Shown here one piece after another: positions 15,172 to 22,879 of a stretch of 23,278 nt of DNA (positions are counted from its first letter, which is position 1; each line of letters starts with the position of its first letter). The notes under the pieces are model-generated. The model saw only the letters and a list, made by a program, of their open reading frames with translations. It ran no database searches and was not told the origin of the DNA. A program made the position numbers and the translations under genes. The DNA lies in the NCBI GenBank assembly GCA_023433405.1, contig JAEZCT010000017.1, positions 1-23,278 of the forward strand, read 5' to 3'. The stretch is from Bacillota bacterium (GTDB lineage: Bacteria > Bacillota > Clostridia > Oscillospirales > Ruminococcaceae).

Positions 15172-17202
15172 TTATTCCTGCCGCAGTATCGCCACTTCTT
15201 TTGCCACAAGCGCAAGAACCGCGCCGGGCGGATACGCCGTACCGGTCAGCAGGTCGGTATAAGCGCGGGGCAGCGCAATCTCCTGCTTTTCGTCCGTATG
15301 ATTTAGCACAAAGGTGTACGCGCCCGTTTCGTTTTTGCGCAGGGTCGCCTCCACCCCGCGGGGGGTGACCAGCACCGGCTCAATGCCCTTCTCCGCGCAC
15401 AGGGTGCCAATAAAGTCACTGTAAAACGCGGGGGACGAGGCGGCGGCAAGGTAGTATGCTTGCCCTTCGCCAAACGTGTTTTTTGTGAGCGCTGGCATTC
15501 CCGCGTAAAAATCGCTGGTGTACCGCCCTAAAACCTCCGCCCCCTCGCTATGCAGCAGGTCGCACAGGATTACAGCCGGGTACTCCCGGTCAAGGACGGC
15601 CATGGTATTTTGCTTGCCGTTTGGCAAGGCGTCGCTCTCCTCCACCCAGATACCCAGCAGCTCCCGCAGCGGACCGGGATAGCCCCCCGGCAGCACATGG
15701 TCGTTCTCATCCACATAGCCGCTGAAAAAGGTGGTCACCAGTGTGCCGCCATTTTTGACGTAATTTTTGAGCCTTTGGTCATAGCCGGGCTTTACCATGT
15801 ACAGCACCGGCGCGATTACCACCTTGTAGGGGGTAAGGTCGTCGCCGACACCGATGATATCCGTCGCTATATTTTTATCGTGCAGCGCGGTGTAAAACCG
15901 CATACACTCCTCGATATAGCGCAGGTCGTCGCTGGGTCCCGCCGAGTTCTCCACAGCCCACCAGTTGTTCCAATCAAGCAGCAGCGCAGTCTTTGCCTCA
16001 CACCTGCCGCCCAATGTTGCGCCGCCAAGACGAACGAGCTCCTCTCCCAGTGCGGTTATCTCCCGAAATACCCGGGTGTTTTCGGTGCCGACATGGTCAA
16101 TCACCGCGCCGTGGTACTTCTCGCACGCGCCCATACTGCGGCGCATTTGAAAGAACATTACCGTATCGGCGCCGTGGGCAACCGCCTGATAGCTAAGCAG
16201 TCGCATAATACCCGGGCGTTTGAGCGCGTTGTATGGGTGCCAATTGGTCACGCTGGGGGTTTGCTCCATAAGCCAAAAGGGCTGCCCCCCTTTTAAGCCG
16301 CGAAACAGGTCGTGGTTCATGGCCACCCGCGCCGGCGGGTCGTCGGGTGCGGGGTAGCTGTCCCATGCGGCAAAATCAAGGTATTCGCTCCAGCGCTGAT
16401 AATCAAGCGGCTTGTAAAGCCACATGAAGTTGGTGGTAATCGGGATATCGGGCGTAACCGCCTTGAGGGCGTCGTATTCCAGCCGATAGCATTCCAACAG
16501 GTTATCCGAGTTAAACCGCGCGTAATCTAAGGAGATGCCCTGGAACATGGTTCGCCCGCTGCCGCGCATTTCAAAGTGCTCGGAGAGCAGGTTTGGGGCG
16601 ACAATCTCCTCCCAGTCATAGAAGGTATGTCCCCAAAAGGCGGTACACCATGCGTCGTTTAGGGCTTTTAGCGTTATGTATTTTCGTTTTAGCCAGACGC
16701 GAAAGGATTTTTCGCAGTTCTCACAATAGCATACGCCGCTGTACTCATTGGAGATATGCCATGCCGCGATGTTGTCGTAGCCCTTGTACCGCTCGGCAAG
16801 CAGTCTTGCTAGCTGCGCGGAGTATTTGCGGTATACCTGGCTGCTGGGGCAGGAGTTGTGCCTGCCCCCGAACCGGTGCTTGGTGCCGTTTTCATCGGTT
16901 CGCAGCACCTCGGGGTATTTTTTCGCCATCCACGCCGGATGTGTGGCGGTGGAGGTGGCAAGACAGACCTTGATGCCGTTTGCGTGAACAAGCTCCATGA
17001 TCCGGTCCAGCTTTTCAAAGTCATAGGTCTCCTCATCGGGCTGCAGGCTTGCCCAGCTAAATACGTTGAGCGTGACGGTATCAATCCTTGCAAGGGCAAA
17101 CAGTCGCATATCCTCCTGCCAAATCTCTTCAGGCCATTGTTCCGGGTTGTAGTCGCCGCCGAACGCAATCTTTGTCAATTTTCTGCTCTTGCTGTTTATC
17201 AT
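15172..17202 (-). CDS. GH42 beta-galactosidase
   Basis: This 676-residue protein, without a signal peptide, is the first gene of the minus-strand operon. The start at 17202 follows a purine-rich GGGGAATGTAAGGTA tract; the open frame further upstream crosses the promoter. The GH42 signature GGDYNPEQWPEEIW opens the TIM barrel. The acid/base is Glu153 in WHISNEYSG and the nucleophile is Glu313 in FWLMEQTPSVTNW. Cys118, Cys158, Cys160 and Cys163 (HNSCPSS and VCYCENC) fit the structural zinc site known in this family. The trimerisation-like middle domain and C-terminal beta domain follow. It hydrolyses terminal beta-galactosides from oligosaccharides. Next to an alpha-xylosidase, the likely target is the galactosyl side chain of xyloglucan fragments. 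Confidence 0.95.
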   Translation of the reverse strand: MINSKSRKLTKIAFGGDYNPEQWPEEIWQEDMRLFALARIDTVTLNVFSWASLQPDEETYDFEKLDRIMELVHANGIKVCLATSTATHPAWMAKKYPEVLRTDENGTKHRFGGRHNSCPSSQVYRKYSAQLARLLAERYKGYDNIAAWHISNEYSGVCYCENCEKSFRVWLKRKYITLKALNDAWCTAFWGHTFYDWEEIVAPNLLSEHFEMRGSGRTMFQGISLDYARFNSDNLLECYRLEYDALKAVTPDIPITTNFMWLYKPLDYQRWSEYLDFAAWDSYPAPDDPPARVAMNHDLFRGLKGGQPFWLMEQTPSVTNWHPYNALKRPGIMRLLSYQAVAHGADTVMFFQMRRSMGACEKYHGAVIDHVGTENTRVFREITALGEELVRLGGATLGGRCEAKTALLLDWNNWWAVENSAGPSDDLRYIEECMRFYTALHDKNIATDIIGVGDDLTPYKVVIAPVLYMVKPGYDQRLKNYVKNGGTLVTTFFSGYVDENDHVLPGGYPGPLRELLGIWVEESDALPNGKQNTMAVLDREYPAVILCDLLHSEGAEVLGRYTSDFYAGMPALTKNTFGEGQAYYLAAASSPAFYSDFIGTLCAEKGIEPVLVTPRGVEATLRKNETGAYTFVLNHTDEKQEIALPRAYTDLLTGTAYPPGAVLALVAKEVAILRQE

Positions 17203-17242
17203 TACCTTACATTCCCCACCCGCCGGTTTAAATTTTATATAC

Positions 17243-17271
17243 ATTGTACTACAGACTCGGGCGCAATTCAA
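17243..17271 (-). promoter_or_regulatory. Promoter of the GH42-esterase-GH29-kinase-regulator operon
   Basis: On the minus strand TTGAAT (complement of 17266-17271), 17 bases, then TACAAT (complement of 17243-17248). The predicted leader to the ATG at 17202 is about 35 nt. No terminator is seen in the 79-, 57- and 63-base gaps downstream, so all five genes may form one transcript. Confidence 0.7.
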
Positions 17272-17549
17272 TTGACTTGTTACATTTTTACCCGATACCA
17301 TTAATTCCAGCTGGTTCGCTTAATAGTCAGTACCGGACGCAAACCGCCGGGGGCGGATACTTTGCGTCTGCTTACGGTCAAGGCGTGTTGTTTTTTAAAA
17401 GCGGGCAGTTTTATGCAAAATGTAAGTGACGAAAACCAGCGAAAGCAGTATGATAGGATTGTGCTGTTTGAAAGCTCTTACTTTTTGCTGCCTCGGGGTA
17501 AGTGCGCGCGCCGGTTTGCAAATTTTATTGTCATTGAACAGTTACCGCA

Positions 17550-17579
17550 ATGCAAAACGGCTCTTTTGCTGTTTTGCAT
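17550..17579. promoter_or_regulatory. Inverted repeat in the divergent glycosidase control region
   Basis: ATGCAAAAC (17550-17558) and GTTTTGCAT (17571-17579) are perfect inverted repeats. Inner GGC/GCT pairing extends the stem. The half-site motif ATGCAAAA also appears at about 17412, and ATGCAT occurs twice at about 17604-17619. The region lies between two divergent glycosidase promoters, so it is a candidate binding area for the AraC-type regulator or a catabolite repressor. There is no T-run, so a terminator is unlikely. Confidence 0.4.
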
Positions 17580-17633
17580 ACAAGGTGTACGGAATGTTTA
17601 ATAATGCATGGTAAATGCATCTATTTTATATTG

Positions 17634-17663
17634 TAGACAATTGTGATGCACACCCGCTATAAT
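17634..17663 (+). promoter_or_regulatory. Promoter for the alpha-xylosidase gene
   Basis: TATAAT at 17658-17663 is a consensus -10. The best -35 is TAGACA at 17634-17639 with an 18-base spacer, which is weaker and fits a promoter that needs an activator. The leader is about 127 nt. Confidence 0.65.
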
Positions 17664-17684
17664 GATGCTAACCCGAAGGGTCGT

Positions 17685-17714
17685 AATTCTAATCTCCTCG
17701 AAAGGAGTAGAATT
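17685..17714 (+). other. Hairpin in the alpha-xylosidase leader
   Basis: AATTCT (17685-17690) pairs with AGAATT (17709-17714), and CTCCT (17694-17698) pairs with AGGAG (17703-17707) around the stable loop CGAA. It would form near the 5' end of the mRNA, about 85 bases before the start codon. It has no T-run and does not cover the real ribosome binding site. A role in mRNA stability is possible. Confidence 0.55.
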
Positions 17715-17797
17715 TCAGATACTGGGCCCCCGGTTCTTTTTGGATAAGATTCTTTTACAACCAGCACACTACATAACATGCGGGAGGAAATGGCAGT

Positions 17798-20116
17798 ATG
17801 AAGTTTACCGAAGGTTACTGGTGTATGCGCAAGGACGTGGATCACCACTATGCCCAGCAAGCCTATGACATCGAACCCATAGACGGAGGAATGCGCGTTT
17901 ACGCGCCCTGCCGCGAGGTGCGCCGCCGGGGTGATACCATTGGGCTGCCTATGGTTACCGTTGAGTTTACCGCCCCTGCCGAGGGGATTCTTAAGGTACG
18001 GGCGGTTCACCACGAGGGGTATGAAAAGCATGAGCCCCGCTTTGAGAAAAACGAGCAGCCGGTACCCGCCGCGGTGAGTATCACCGAAAAGGAGGCGGTT
18101 ATGACCGCCGGAGCCCTGACGGTACGGGTAAACCGCGAGACATGGGGCTACACCTTTGAGGCGGACGGAAAGACGCTAACCTCCACGGGCTGGCGCGGTC
18201 TTGGTTATATGGAGGCGGAAAAGCAGCTCTCCTCCATGAGTCCGGGGGAAAACTACCTGCGGGATGAAAAAAAGCCCTATATGACCAGTGACCTGACGCT
18301 GGATGTGGGCGAATGCGTCTACGGCTTGGGCGAACGCTTTGGCGCCTTTGTAAAAAACGGCCAGCAGCTTGATACCTGGAACGAGGACGGCGGCACCGCC
18401 TCGGGCGTTGCCTATAAATGCGTGCCCTTTTACCTCACAAACCGGGGCTACGGCGTTTTGGTAGACCACACCGACAACGTGTCCTTTGAGGTGGGCAGCG
18501 AAAAGGTGGAGAGCGTGGGCTTTACGGTACCCGGCGAAGAGCTTCGGTATTATCTCATATACGGCCCCACCCCCCGCGAGATTTTAAAGCGCTACACCGC
18601 CCTCACCGGCAGGCCCGCCCTGCCGCCCGCATGGTCCTTTGGACTTTGGCTTTCCACCTCCTTTACCACTAACTACGATGAGGAAACCACCAGCTCGTTT
18701 ATTCAGGGTATGGTGGACCGCAATATCCCTTTGCATGTGTTCCATTTCGACTGCTTTTGGATGCGAGAGTTTAACTGGTGCGATTTTGATTGGGATCCCC
18801 GCACCTTCCCCGACCCTAAGGGGATGCTAGACCGCTACCATCAAAAGGGCTTAAAGATTGATGTGTGGATTAACCCCTACATCGCCCAGCGCTCTCCCCT
18901 CTTTGCAGAGGCCTCCGCACAAGGGTATTTGCTGCTGCGCGCCGACGGCAGGGGGGTAAAGCAGCTGGATGAATGGCAGGCAGGCATGGGGCTTGTTGAT
19001 TTTACAAACCCTGACGCGTGCAAATGGTTTGCTTCTAAGCTTGCAAAGCTGGTGGATATGGGCGTGGACTGCTTTAAAACCGACTTTGGCGAGCGCATAC
19101 CCACCGACGTGCGCTACTTTGACGGCTCCGATCCCTGTGCCATGCACAACTACTATACCTACCTGTATAATCAATGCGTATTTGAGGCGCTGAAGGATAA
19201 AACGGGTGAGCCGGTGCTGTTTGCGCGCTCGGCTACGGTGGGCGGGCAAAAGTTCCCCGTACACTGGGGCGGCGATTGCAGCGCAAGCTTTCCCTCTATG
19301 GCAGAGACCCTTCGCGGCGGGCTTTCCTTTGCCATGTCAGGCTTCTCCTTTTGGAGCCACGATATGGCGGGCTTTGAGCAAACCGCTTCTCCTGAGGTTT
19401 ACAAGCGCTGGGCTGCCTTTGGGCTTCTTTCCACCCACAGCCGCCTGCATGGCTCTACCAGCTACCGGGTGCCTTGGCTGTTTGATGATGAGGCCAGCGA
19501 GGTGGTTCGCACCTTTGCCGAGCTGAAATGCCGGCTGATGCCCTACCTGTTCGCGATGTCCGCCGCCGCACGGGAGGAGGGCGTACCCGTTATGCGCCCC
19601 ATGGCATTTGATTTTTATCACGACCGTGCCGCCGATTACCTGGACCGCCAGTATATGCTGGGCGACAGCCTGCTGGTTGCGCCAATCTTCCGGGAGGACG
19701 GCACGGTGGATTACTACCTGCCCGCGGGGCGCTGGACCCACCTGCTATCCGGTGAGGTGCGTGAGGGCGGCCGCTGGTATCAAGAGCGGTATGATTATTT
19801 CTCGCTGCCGCTCTATGTGAAAGCCAATACCCTTCTGCCCATGGGGGACAACAGCCAGCGTCCCGATTACGACTACACCCAAGGGCTAGAACTGCACCTG
19901 TATGAGCCGACAGAGGGCATACCCGCAGCCTGTGCCGTGCCAAACCTTGGGGGAGAAACCGTTTTGACCGCTACGGCAGTTCGCGCGGGCGGCGCGGTGA
20001 CGCTGACTCTCTCAACACCCTGTGAGGGTGCGACCCTCATCATTCATAAAGACGGCGCATCGCAAAGCTTTACTGTAGCCGGTACGGGTATCACCGCCGC
20101 TATCCAGCCCCAATAA
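17798..20116 (+). CDS. yicI: GH31 alpha-xylosidase (YicI-like)
   Basis: This 772-residue protein has, as I recall, the same length as E. coli YicI, and no signal peptide. It removes alpha-1,6-linked xylose from the non-reducing end of xyloglucan oligosaccharides (isoprimeverose-type units). The nucleophile is Asp429 in DCFKTDFGERIP, identical in form to the YicI motif. The acid/base is Asp493 in HWGGDCSASF. The stretch from MAETLRGGLSF through FWSHDMAGFE to GLLSTHSRLHGSTSYRVPW also follows YicI closely. The N-terminal beta-sandwich and two C-terminal beta domains are present. GGAGG lies about ten bases before the ATG. It is transcribed divergently from the GH42 operon, from its own promoter, and ends with a strong terminator. 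The alpha-xylosidase call rather than alpha-glucosidase rests on the KTDFGERIP context. Confidence 0.95.
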   Translation: MKFTEGYWCMRKDVDHHYAQQAYDIEPIDGGMRVYAPCREVRRRGDTIGLPMVTVEFTAPAEGILKVRAVHHEGYEKHEPRFEKNEQPVPAAVSITEKEAVMTAGALTVRVNRETWGYTFEADGKTLTSTGWRGLGYMEAEKQLSSMSPGENYLRDEKKPYMTSDLTLDVGECVYGLGERFGAFVKNGQQLDTWNEDGGTASGVAYKCVPFYLTNRGYGVLVDHTDNVSFEVGSEKVESVGFTVPGEELRYYLIYGPTPREILKRYTALTGRPALPPAWSFGLWLSTSFTTNYDEETTSSFIQGMVDRNIPLHVFHFDCFWMREFNWCDFDWDPRTFPDPKGMLDRYHQKGLKIDVWINPYIAQRSPLFAEASAQGYLLLRADGRGVKQLDEWQAGMGLVDFTNPDACKWFASKLAKLVDMGVDCFKTDFGERIPTDVRYFDGSDPCAMHNYYTYLYNQCVFEALKDKTGEPVLFARSATVGGQKFPVHWGGDCSASFPSMAETLRGGLSFAMSGFSFWSHDMAGFEQTASPEVYKRWAAFGLLSTHSRLHGSTSYRVPWLFDDEASEVVRTFAELKCRLMPYLFAMSAAAREEGVPVMRPMAFDFYHDRAADYLDRQYMLGDSLLVAPIFREDGTVDYYLPAGRWTHLLSGEVREGGRWYQERYDYFSLPLYVKANTLLPMGDNSQRPDYDYTQGLELHLYEPTEGIPAACAVPNLGGETVLTATAVRAGGAVTLTLSTPCEGATLIIHKDGASQSFTVAGTGITAAIQPQ

Positions 20117-20167
20117 AAACGTGCTTGAAAAATAAGACCCCGCAGCTAAGCAAATAGAAAAAAGCAA

Positions 20168-20200
20168 AACGAACCGTGCGGAGGTGCGGTTCGTTTTTTT
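20168..20200 (+). terminator. Terminator after the alpha-xylosidase gene
   Basis: AACGAACCG (20168-20176) pairs perfectly with CGGTTCGTT (20187-20195) around a 10-base loop. A run of T to 20200 follows. Confidence 0.92.
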
Positions 20201-20314
20201 GTGCTGTGCCTTGTTTAAAAGAAAAGCTGCTATTTCCTGATTTTTCACAAAGCGCCAACACTTCCTTTAACACCAGCTTTATAACATGAAATTTTATCAG
20301 ACTGAAGCATGCTA

Positions 20315-20350
20315 ATACTAATATCCGATTTAAAAGAGTATAAATAGTAT
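20315..20350 (+). repeat. MITE-like repeat, copy B (internally deleted)
   Basis: The first 30 bases (20315-20344) match the left end of copy A almost exactly, from ATACTAATATCCGATTTAAA onward. They are joined directly to the terminal TAGTAT (20345-20350). About 66 internal bases are missing, so this looks like a deletion derivative that kept both ends. Confidence 0.75.
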
Positions 20351-20510
20351 GAATTTTCTATCAAGGCAGTGTGACAAGCAATTGTCAATGCGGCGATAAA
20401 AAATTAAAGCAATTGCTATTATTTTCTTAACACAGCACATCTTTTCATAATATCAGGGCAGTTTTTATTTGATTTTTTCGTCAACAACTTAAAAATAATA
20501 ACGATTCTTC

Positions 20511-20539
20511 TTGTTGATTATCAGAAAATATGCTATAAT
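20511..20539 (+). promoter_or_regulatory. Promoter for the diguanylate cyclase gene
   Basis: TTGTTG (20511-20516), a 17-base spacer, then TATAAT (20534-20539). Initiation near 20546 would give an unusually long leader of about 385 nt before the ATG at 20932. The rest of the gap from 20201 to 20510 holds only repeat copy B and AT-rich sequence. Confidence 0.65.
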
Positions 20540-20753
20540 AATTATAAAAACGACGCTATTCTCCCCTGTGTGTTTGCAGACCCAATTCGGGAATGCTTGC
20601 GATATATTTCGGTAAATTGCATCCAACACCTTTGAAAACGACTTATTCTTTATTGTATTATACATTTTCTTTTATATCTTCCGCTTATTGACACAGCCGG
20701 TCTGCAAACACCTTTATTTTTTTACAATTGGTAGCCCACCCCAGTTTTCTTGT

Positions 20754-20841
20754 GTCATGACCGCTGTTAAAAACCAACCGGCTGACCTATTAGGTACGCA
20801 GCAAAGCCGAAGATTTTCTCAAGGCTGTCGCGCGGCATGAC
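20754..20841 (+). other. Structured leader element before the diguanylate cyclase gene
   Basis: GTCATG-a-CCGC (20754-20764) pairs with GCGGCATGAC (20832-20841), a 10-bp stem with one bulged A that closes an 88-nt domain. Inside, CGGCT (20779-20783) pairs with AGCCG (20805-20809), enclosing ACCT-att-AGGT (20785-20795) and leaving the unpaired stretch ACGCAGCAA. AGCC can alternatively pair with GGCT at about 20823. TTGGT at about 20728 could pair with ACCAA (20773-20777). A further stem follows, CCCC-a-CAAT with ATTGGGG at about 20857-20899. It resembles a riboswitch-like leader but matches no class I recognise. Confidence 0.45.
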
Positions 20842-20931
20842 AAATCAGTTTGTTATTCCCCACAATATTCCGCGAGGTCGGACGACAACTAATTGGGGGA
20901 GCGGAAAATCGTTGGAAGATGGGGCGATGGT

Positions 20932-22116
20932 ATGGACAGAACGCAGAACTCCGCAGCAAGAATCCGGGAATTTTTACAAACGGATCTGGGACAATCTGCC
21001 CAAGAGCGCTGGTGCCGACTGATTGTGTACGCATGTTACGCGGCGACAGCCATCAGCGCGGCGGTTCTCATTGCGGTCTGGGTCTTTTGGGAGCGCGGAT
21101 ATGATAAGACTTCGAATGCGGTTTACTGGTGGAGGTACATTTTACTGCCCTGCCTGACCATGCTGTTGTTTACCGCCGGAGCCCACCTGTTGCTTCGCTC
21201 AGACCGGTTTACGCTGATTATTAAGGAGTATGCGGCGCTGCTTCTTATCACCCTTCAGTGCGTTTTGCTTTGCTTTATCCACAGCAATGCCGCCGTGCTG
21301 CTGGCAACCTTTATGACACCCGTATTTATATCGGCGATTTTTGCCGACCTAAAGATTACGCGGCATATTTTTTTCATCAGCTTTTTTGGGCTGCTTCTCA
21401 GCGGATTAAAAATGGGGTACTTTTCTTCCCGCAGCTTTGAACGCTGGATTTGGATCGAGCTTGGGGTTGCGGTGGGTATTTTATTTGCATCCTACGCGCT
21501 TGCCAAAATTATAATCCGGTTCGGTCAATTTCACATCGACTCATACATGTCCTCATGCGATGACCAGAAGCAGCTGCGCGAACAGTTGATGCGCGACCCC
21601 TCCACAGGTTTGTACAACCGGCGGGCATTTGACGAAATGCTGCCCGAGCTGATTAACCGCTGCAAGTCGGATAGAATTTGCCTGAGCATGGCGATCATTG
21701 ACCTGGATCACTTTAAAAGCATTAACGACGAGTTCGGTCACCCCGCCGGGGATTCCGTTTTACGGCGATTTGCTCATATTCTCAACGGGTATGGCAACGA
21801 GAATATCCTTGCCTTTCGTGTGGGCGGCGAGGAGTTTATACTGCTGTTAAAGGATATATGCGTCTACAACGCCTACAAGCTGCTTGAGGGTATGCGCGCA
21901 ATTATGGATGCCGCCGCAGTTCCCGAGGTACGTTCCAAGCGCGTTAGCTTTAGCTGCGGCTTATCCTGTACCGGTGGCAACCGGGCGGATGCGGTAACCT
22001 TGTTTCAAACTGCCGACGAGGCGCTGTACCTCGCGAAAAACAGCGGCAAGGGCATGAGCATTATTAGCGACAACCATCACGCCAGCGCTTTGACGGGCAA
22101 ATTACAGCATAAGTAA
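20932..22116 (+). CDS. Membrane-bound diguanylate cyclase (GGDEF)
   Basis: This 394-residue protein has about six transmembrane helices in residues 28-197 and a C-terminal GGDEF domain from about residue 221. It makes cyclic di-GMP from two GTP. The domain begins with RDPSTGLYNRRAF, has the metal-binding DLDHFKSINDEFGH (about 257-270) and the active-site loop GGEEF (298-302), a functional variant of GGDEF. The RxxD inhibitory site normally found five residues before the loop is absent (GNENILAF there), so product inhibition is not expected. The sensor domain has no motif I recognise. The start at 20932 is chosen for GGGG at 20921-20924; a TTG at 20893 opens the frame but has no site. The stop codon's last base is the first base of repeat copy C. 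The long structured leader suggests post-transcriptional control. Confidence 0.93.
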   Translation: MDRTQNSAARIREFLQTDLGQSAQERWCRLIVYACYAATAISAAVLIAVWVFWERGYDKTSNAVYWWRYILLPCLTMLLFTAGAHLLLRSDRFTLIIKEYAALLLITLQCVLLCFIHSNAAVLLATFMTPVFISAIFADLKITRHIFFISFFGLLLSGLKMGYFSSRSFERWIWIELGVAVGILFASYALAKIIIRFGQFHIDSYMSSCDDQKQLREQLMRDPSTGLYNRRAFDEMLPELINRCKSDRICLSMAIIDLDHFKSINDEFGHPAGDSVLRRFAHILNGYGNENILAFRVGGEEFILLLKDICVYNAYKLLEGMRAIMDAAAVPEVRSKRVSFSCGLSCTGGNRADAVTLFQTADEALYLAKNSGKGMSIISDNHHASALTGKLQHK

Positions 22117-22217
22117 TACTATTCTCCGATAAAAGTGTTGATAAAAATCCGCGTCAAAATCCATAAATTAAAGATTTTGACTTGGTTTTTATGCGCTTTT
22201 TAATCGGATAATAGTAT
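22116..22217 (-). repeat. 102-bp palindromic MITE-like repeat, copy C (inverted)
   Basis: The reverse complement of this copy is nearly identical to copy D at 22880. It is 102 bp, begins ATACTATTCTCCGATAAAAG on the plus strand and ends in ATAATAGTAT. Its first base is the last base of the diguanylate cyclase TAA stop codon. It can fold into a hairpin of about 44 bp with a small central loop. Confidence 0.92.
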
Positions 22218-22235
22218 AAGATAACCATAGAACAA

Positions 22236-22264
22236 GGGACCGGCACTGCCACAGTGCCGGTCCC
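22236..22264. terminator. Hairpin between convergent genes
   Basis: GGGACCGGCACTG (22236-22248) pairs perfectly with CAGTGCCGGTCCC (22252-22264) around CCA. It lies between the diguanylate cyclase gene (plus) and the 86-residue gene (minus), six bases after the latter's stop codon. T-runs are weak on both sides (TTGTTCT on the minus strand). Confidence 0.75.
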
Positions 22265-22269
22265 GATTA

Positions 22270-22530
22270 TTATGACTGAAAATACCTGCCCGCGCCTTTG
22301 GATGGCGGTACATCATCCCCCGCAAGCTCCTCCGGAACGGGAACCCCATAGATGTCGGAATAGGATTCCATATCCTCGTCGGAAAGCGGCTGAGACGGAA
22401 TCAGTCCGGTAAAGGCGGTCGCCGAAGCAACGGAGTTTAGCTCAAAGATGCTGTCTAGGTAGTCGATATCTCCTCTTGCTTTCTTTTCATACTCTTTTGG
22501 GGCGGGTCGGCCATTATTATTTTTCATCAT
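22270..22530 (-). CDS. Orphan 86-residue hypothetical protein
   Basis: This small soluble protein has no signal peptide, no membrane helix and no family I recognise. The N-terminal third is basic and polar (MMKNNNGRPAPKEYEKKARG); the rest is acidic, with LPxP-like and proline-rich stretches such as YGVPVPEELAGDDVPPSKG. It starts with ATG at 22530, six bases after GGAG (complement of 22537-22540); a second ATG follows directly. The strong ribosome binding site, the terminator hairpin right after the stop and the codon use make it a credible gene. It lies between two inverted copies of the 102-bp repeat. Low-complexity, probably disordered ends suggest an adaptor-like or spore-type small protein, but that is speculation. 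Confidence 0.75.
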   Translation of the reverse strand: MMKNNNGRPAPKEYEKKARGDIDYLDSIFELNSVASATAFTGLIPSQPLSDEDMESYSDIYGVPVPEELAGDDVPPSKGAGRYFQS

Positions 22531-22879
22531 GTATCGCTCCTTTTTTTCTAAATATTTATGTCTGCCGCCGCAAAAGCAGGCTCAATGTTTTGCGGCATTA
22601 AATTCTACAATTTTAGTATAATATTATTTTTTGAAAAAGTATGTGACTTCATCACCCTTACCGGTCCTTGCTTATAAAATTAATGCTTTTATACCGCTGC
22701 GCTGTTAGTCCACCGGTTATGGGTTATAGGGCATGCTGCGTTTTGGCGAGTAATCAGGTATTATTCGTGACTTAAACATATTGCAATCAAGTTGTATTAC
22801 AATATATCATATCCAATCCCCTTATTATTATTGCACAAATATTTATCCGCTTTTAAAACATCACTACCTCTATTCTCTT
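22531..22879. other. Intergenic region, no gene seen
   Basis: About 350 AT-rich bases lie between the 86-residue gene and repeat copy D. A TATACT on the minus strand at about 22616-22621 is a possible -10 for that gene, without a good -35. No open frame with a ribosome binding site and no clear hairpin was found. Confidence 0.4.

Noticed and set aside
15550..16296. 248-residue open frame antisense to the GH42 gene
   Set aside because: The opposite strand encodes an intact GH42 enzyme with its catalytic residues; this frame has no site or motif.
20754..20841. Class I c-di-GMP (GEMM) riboswitch before the diguanylate cyclase
   Set aside because: ACGCAGCAAAGCC recalls the GEMM ACGCAAAGCC segment, but the conserved CACGCACAGGGCAAACC part and the GAAA tetraloop are missing.
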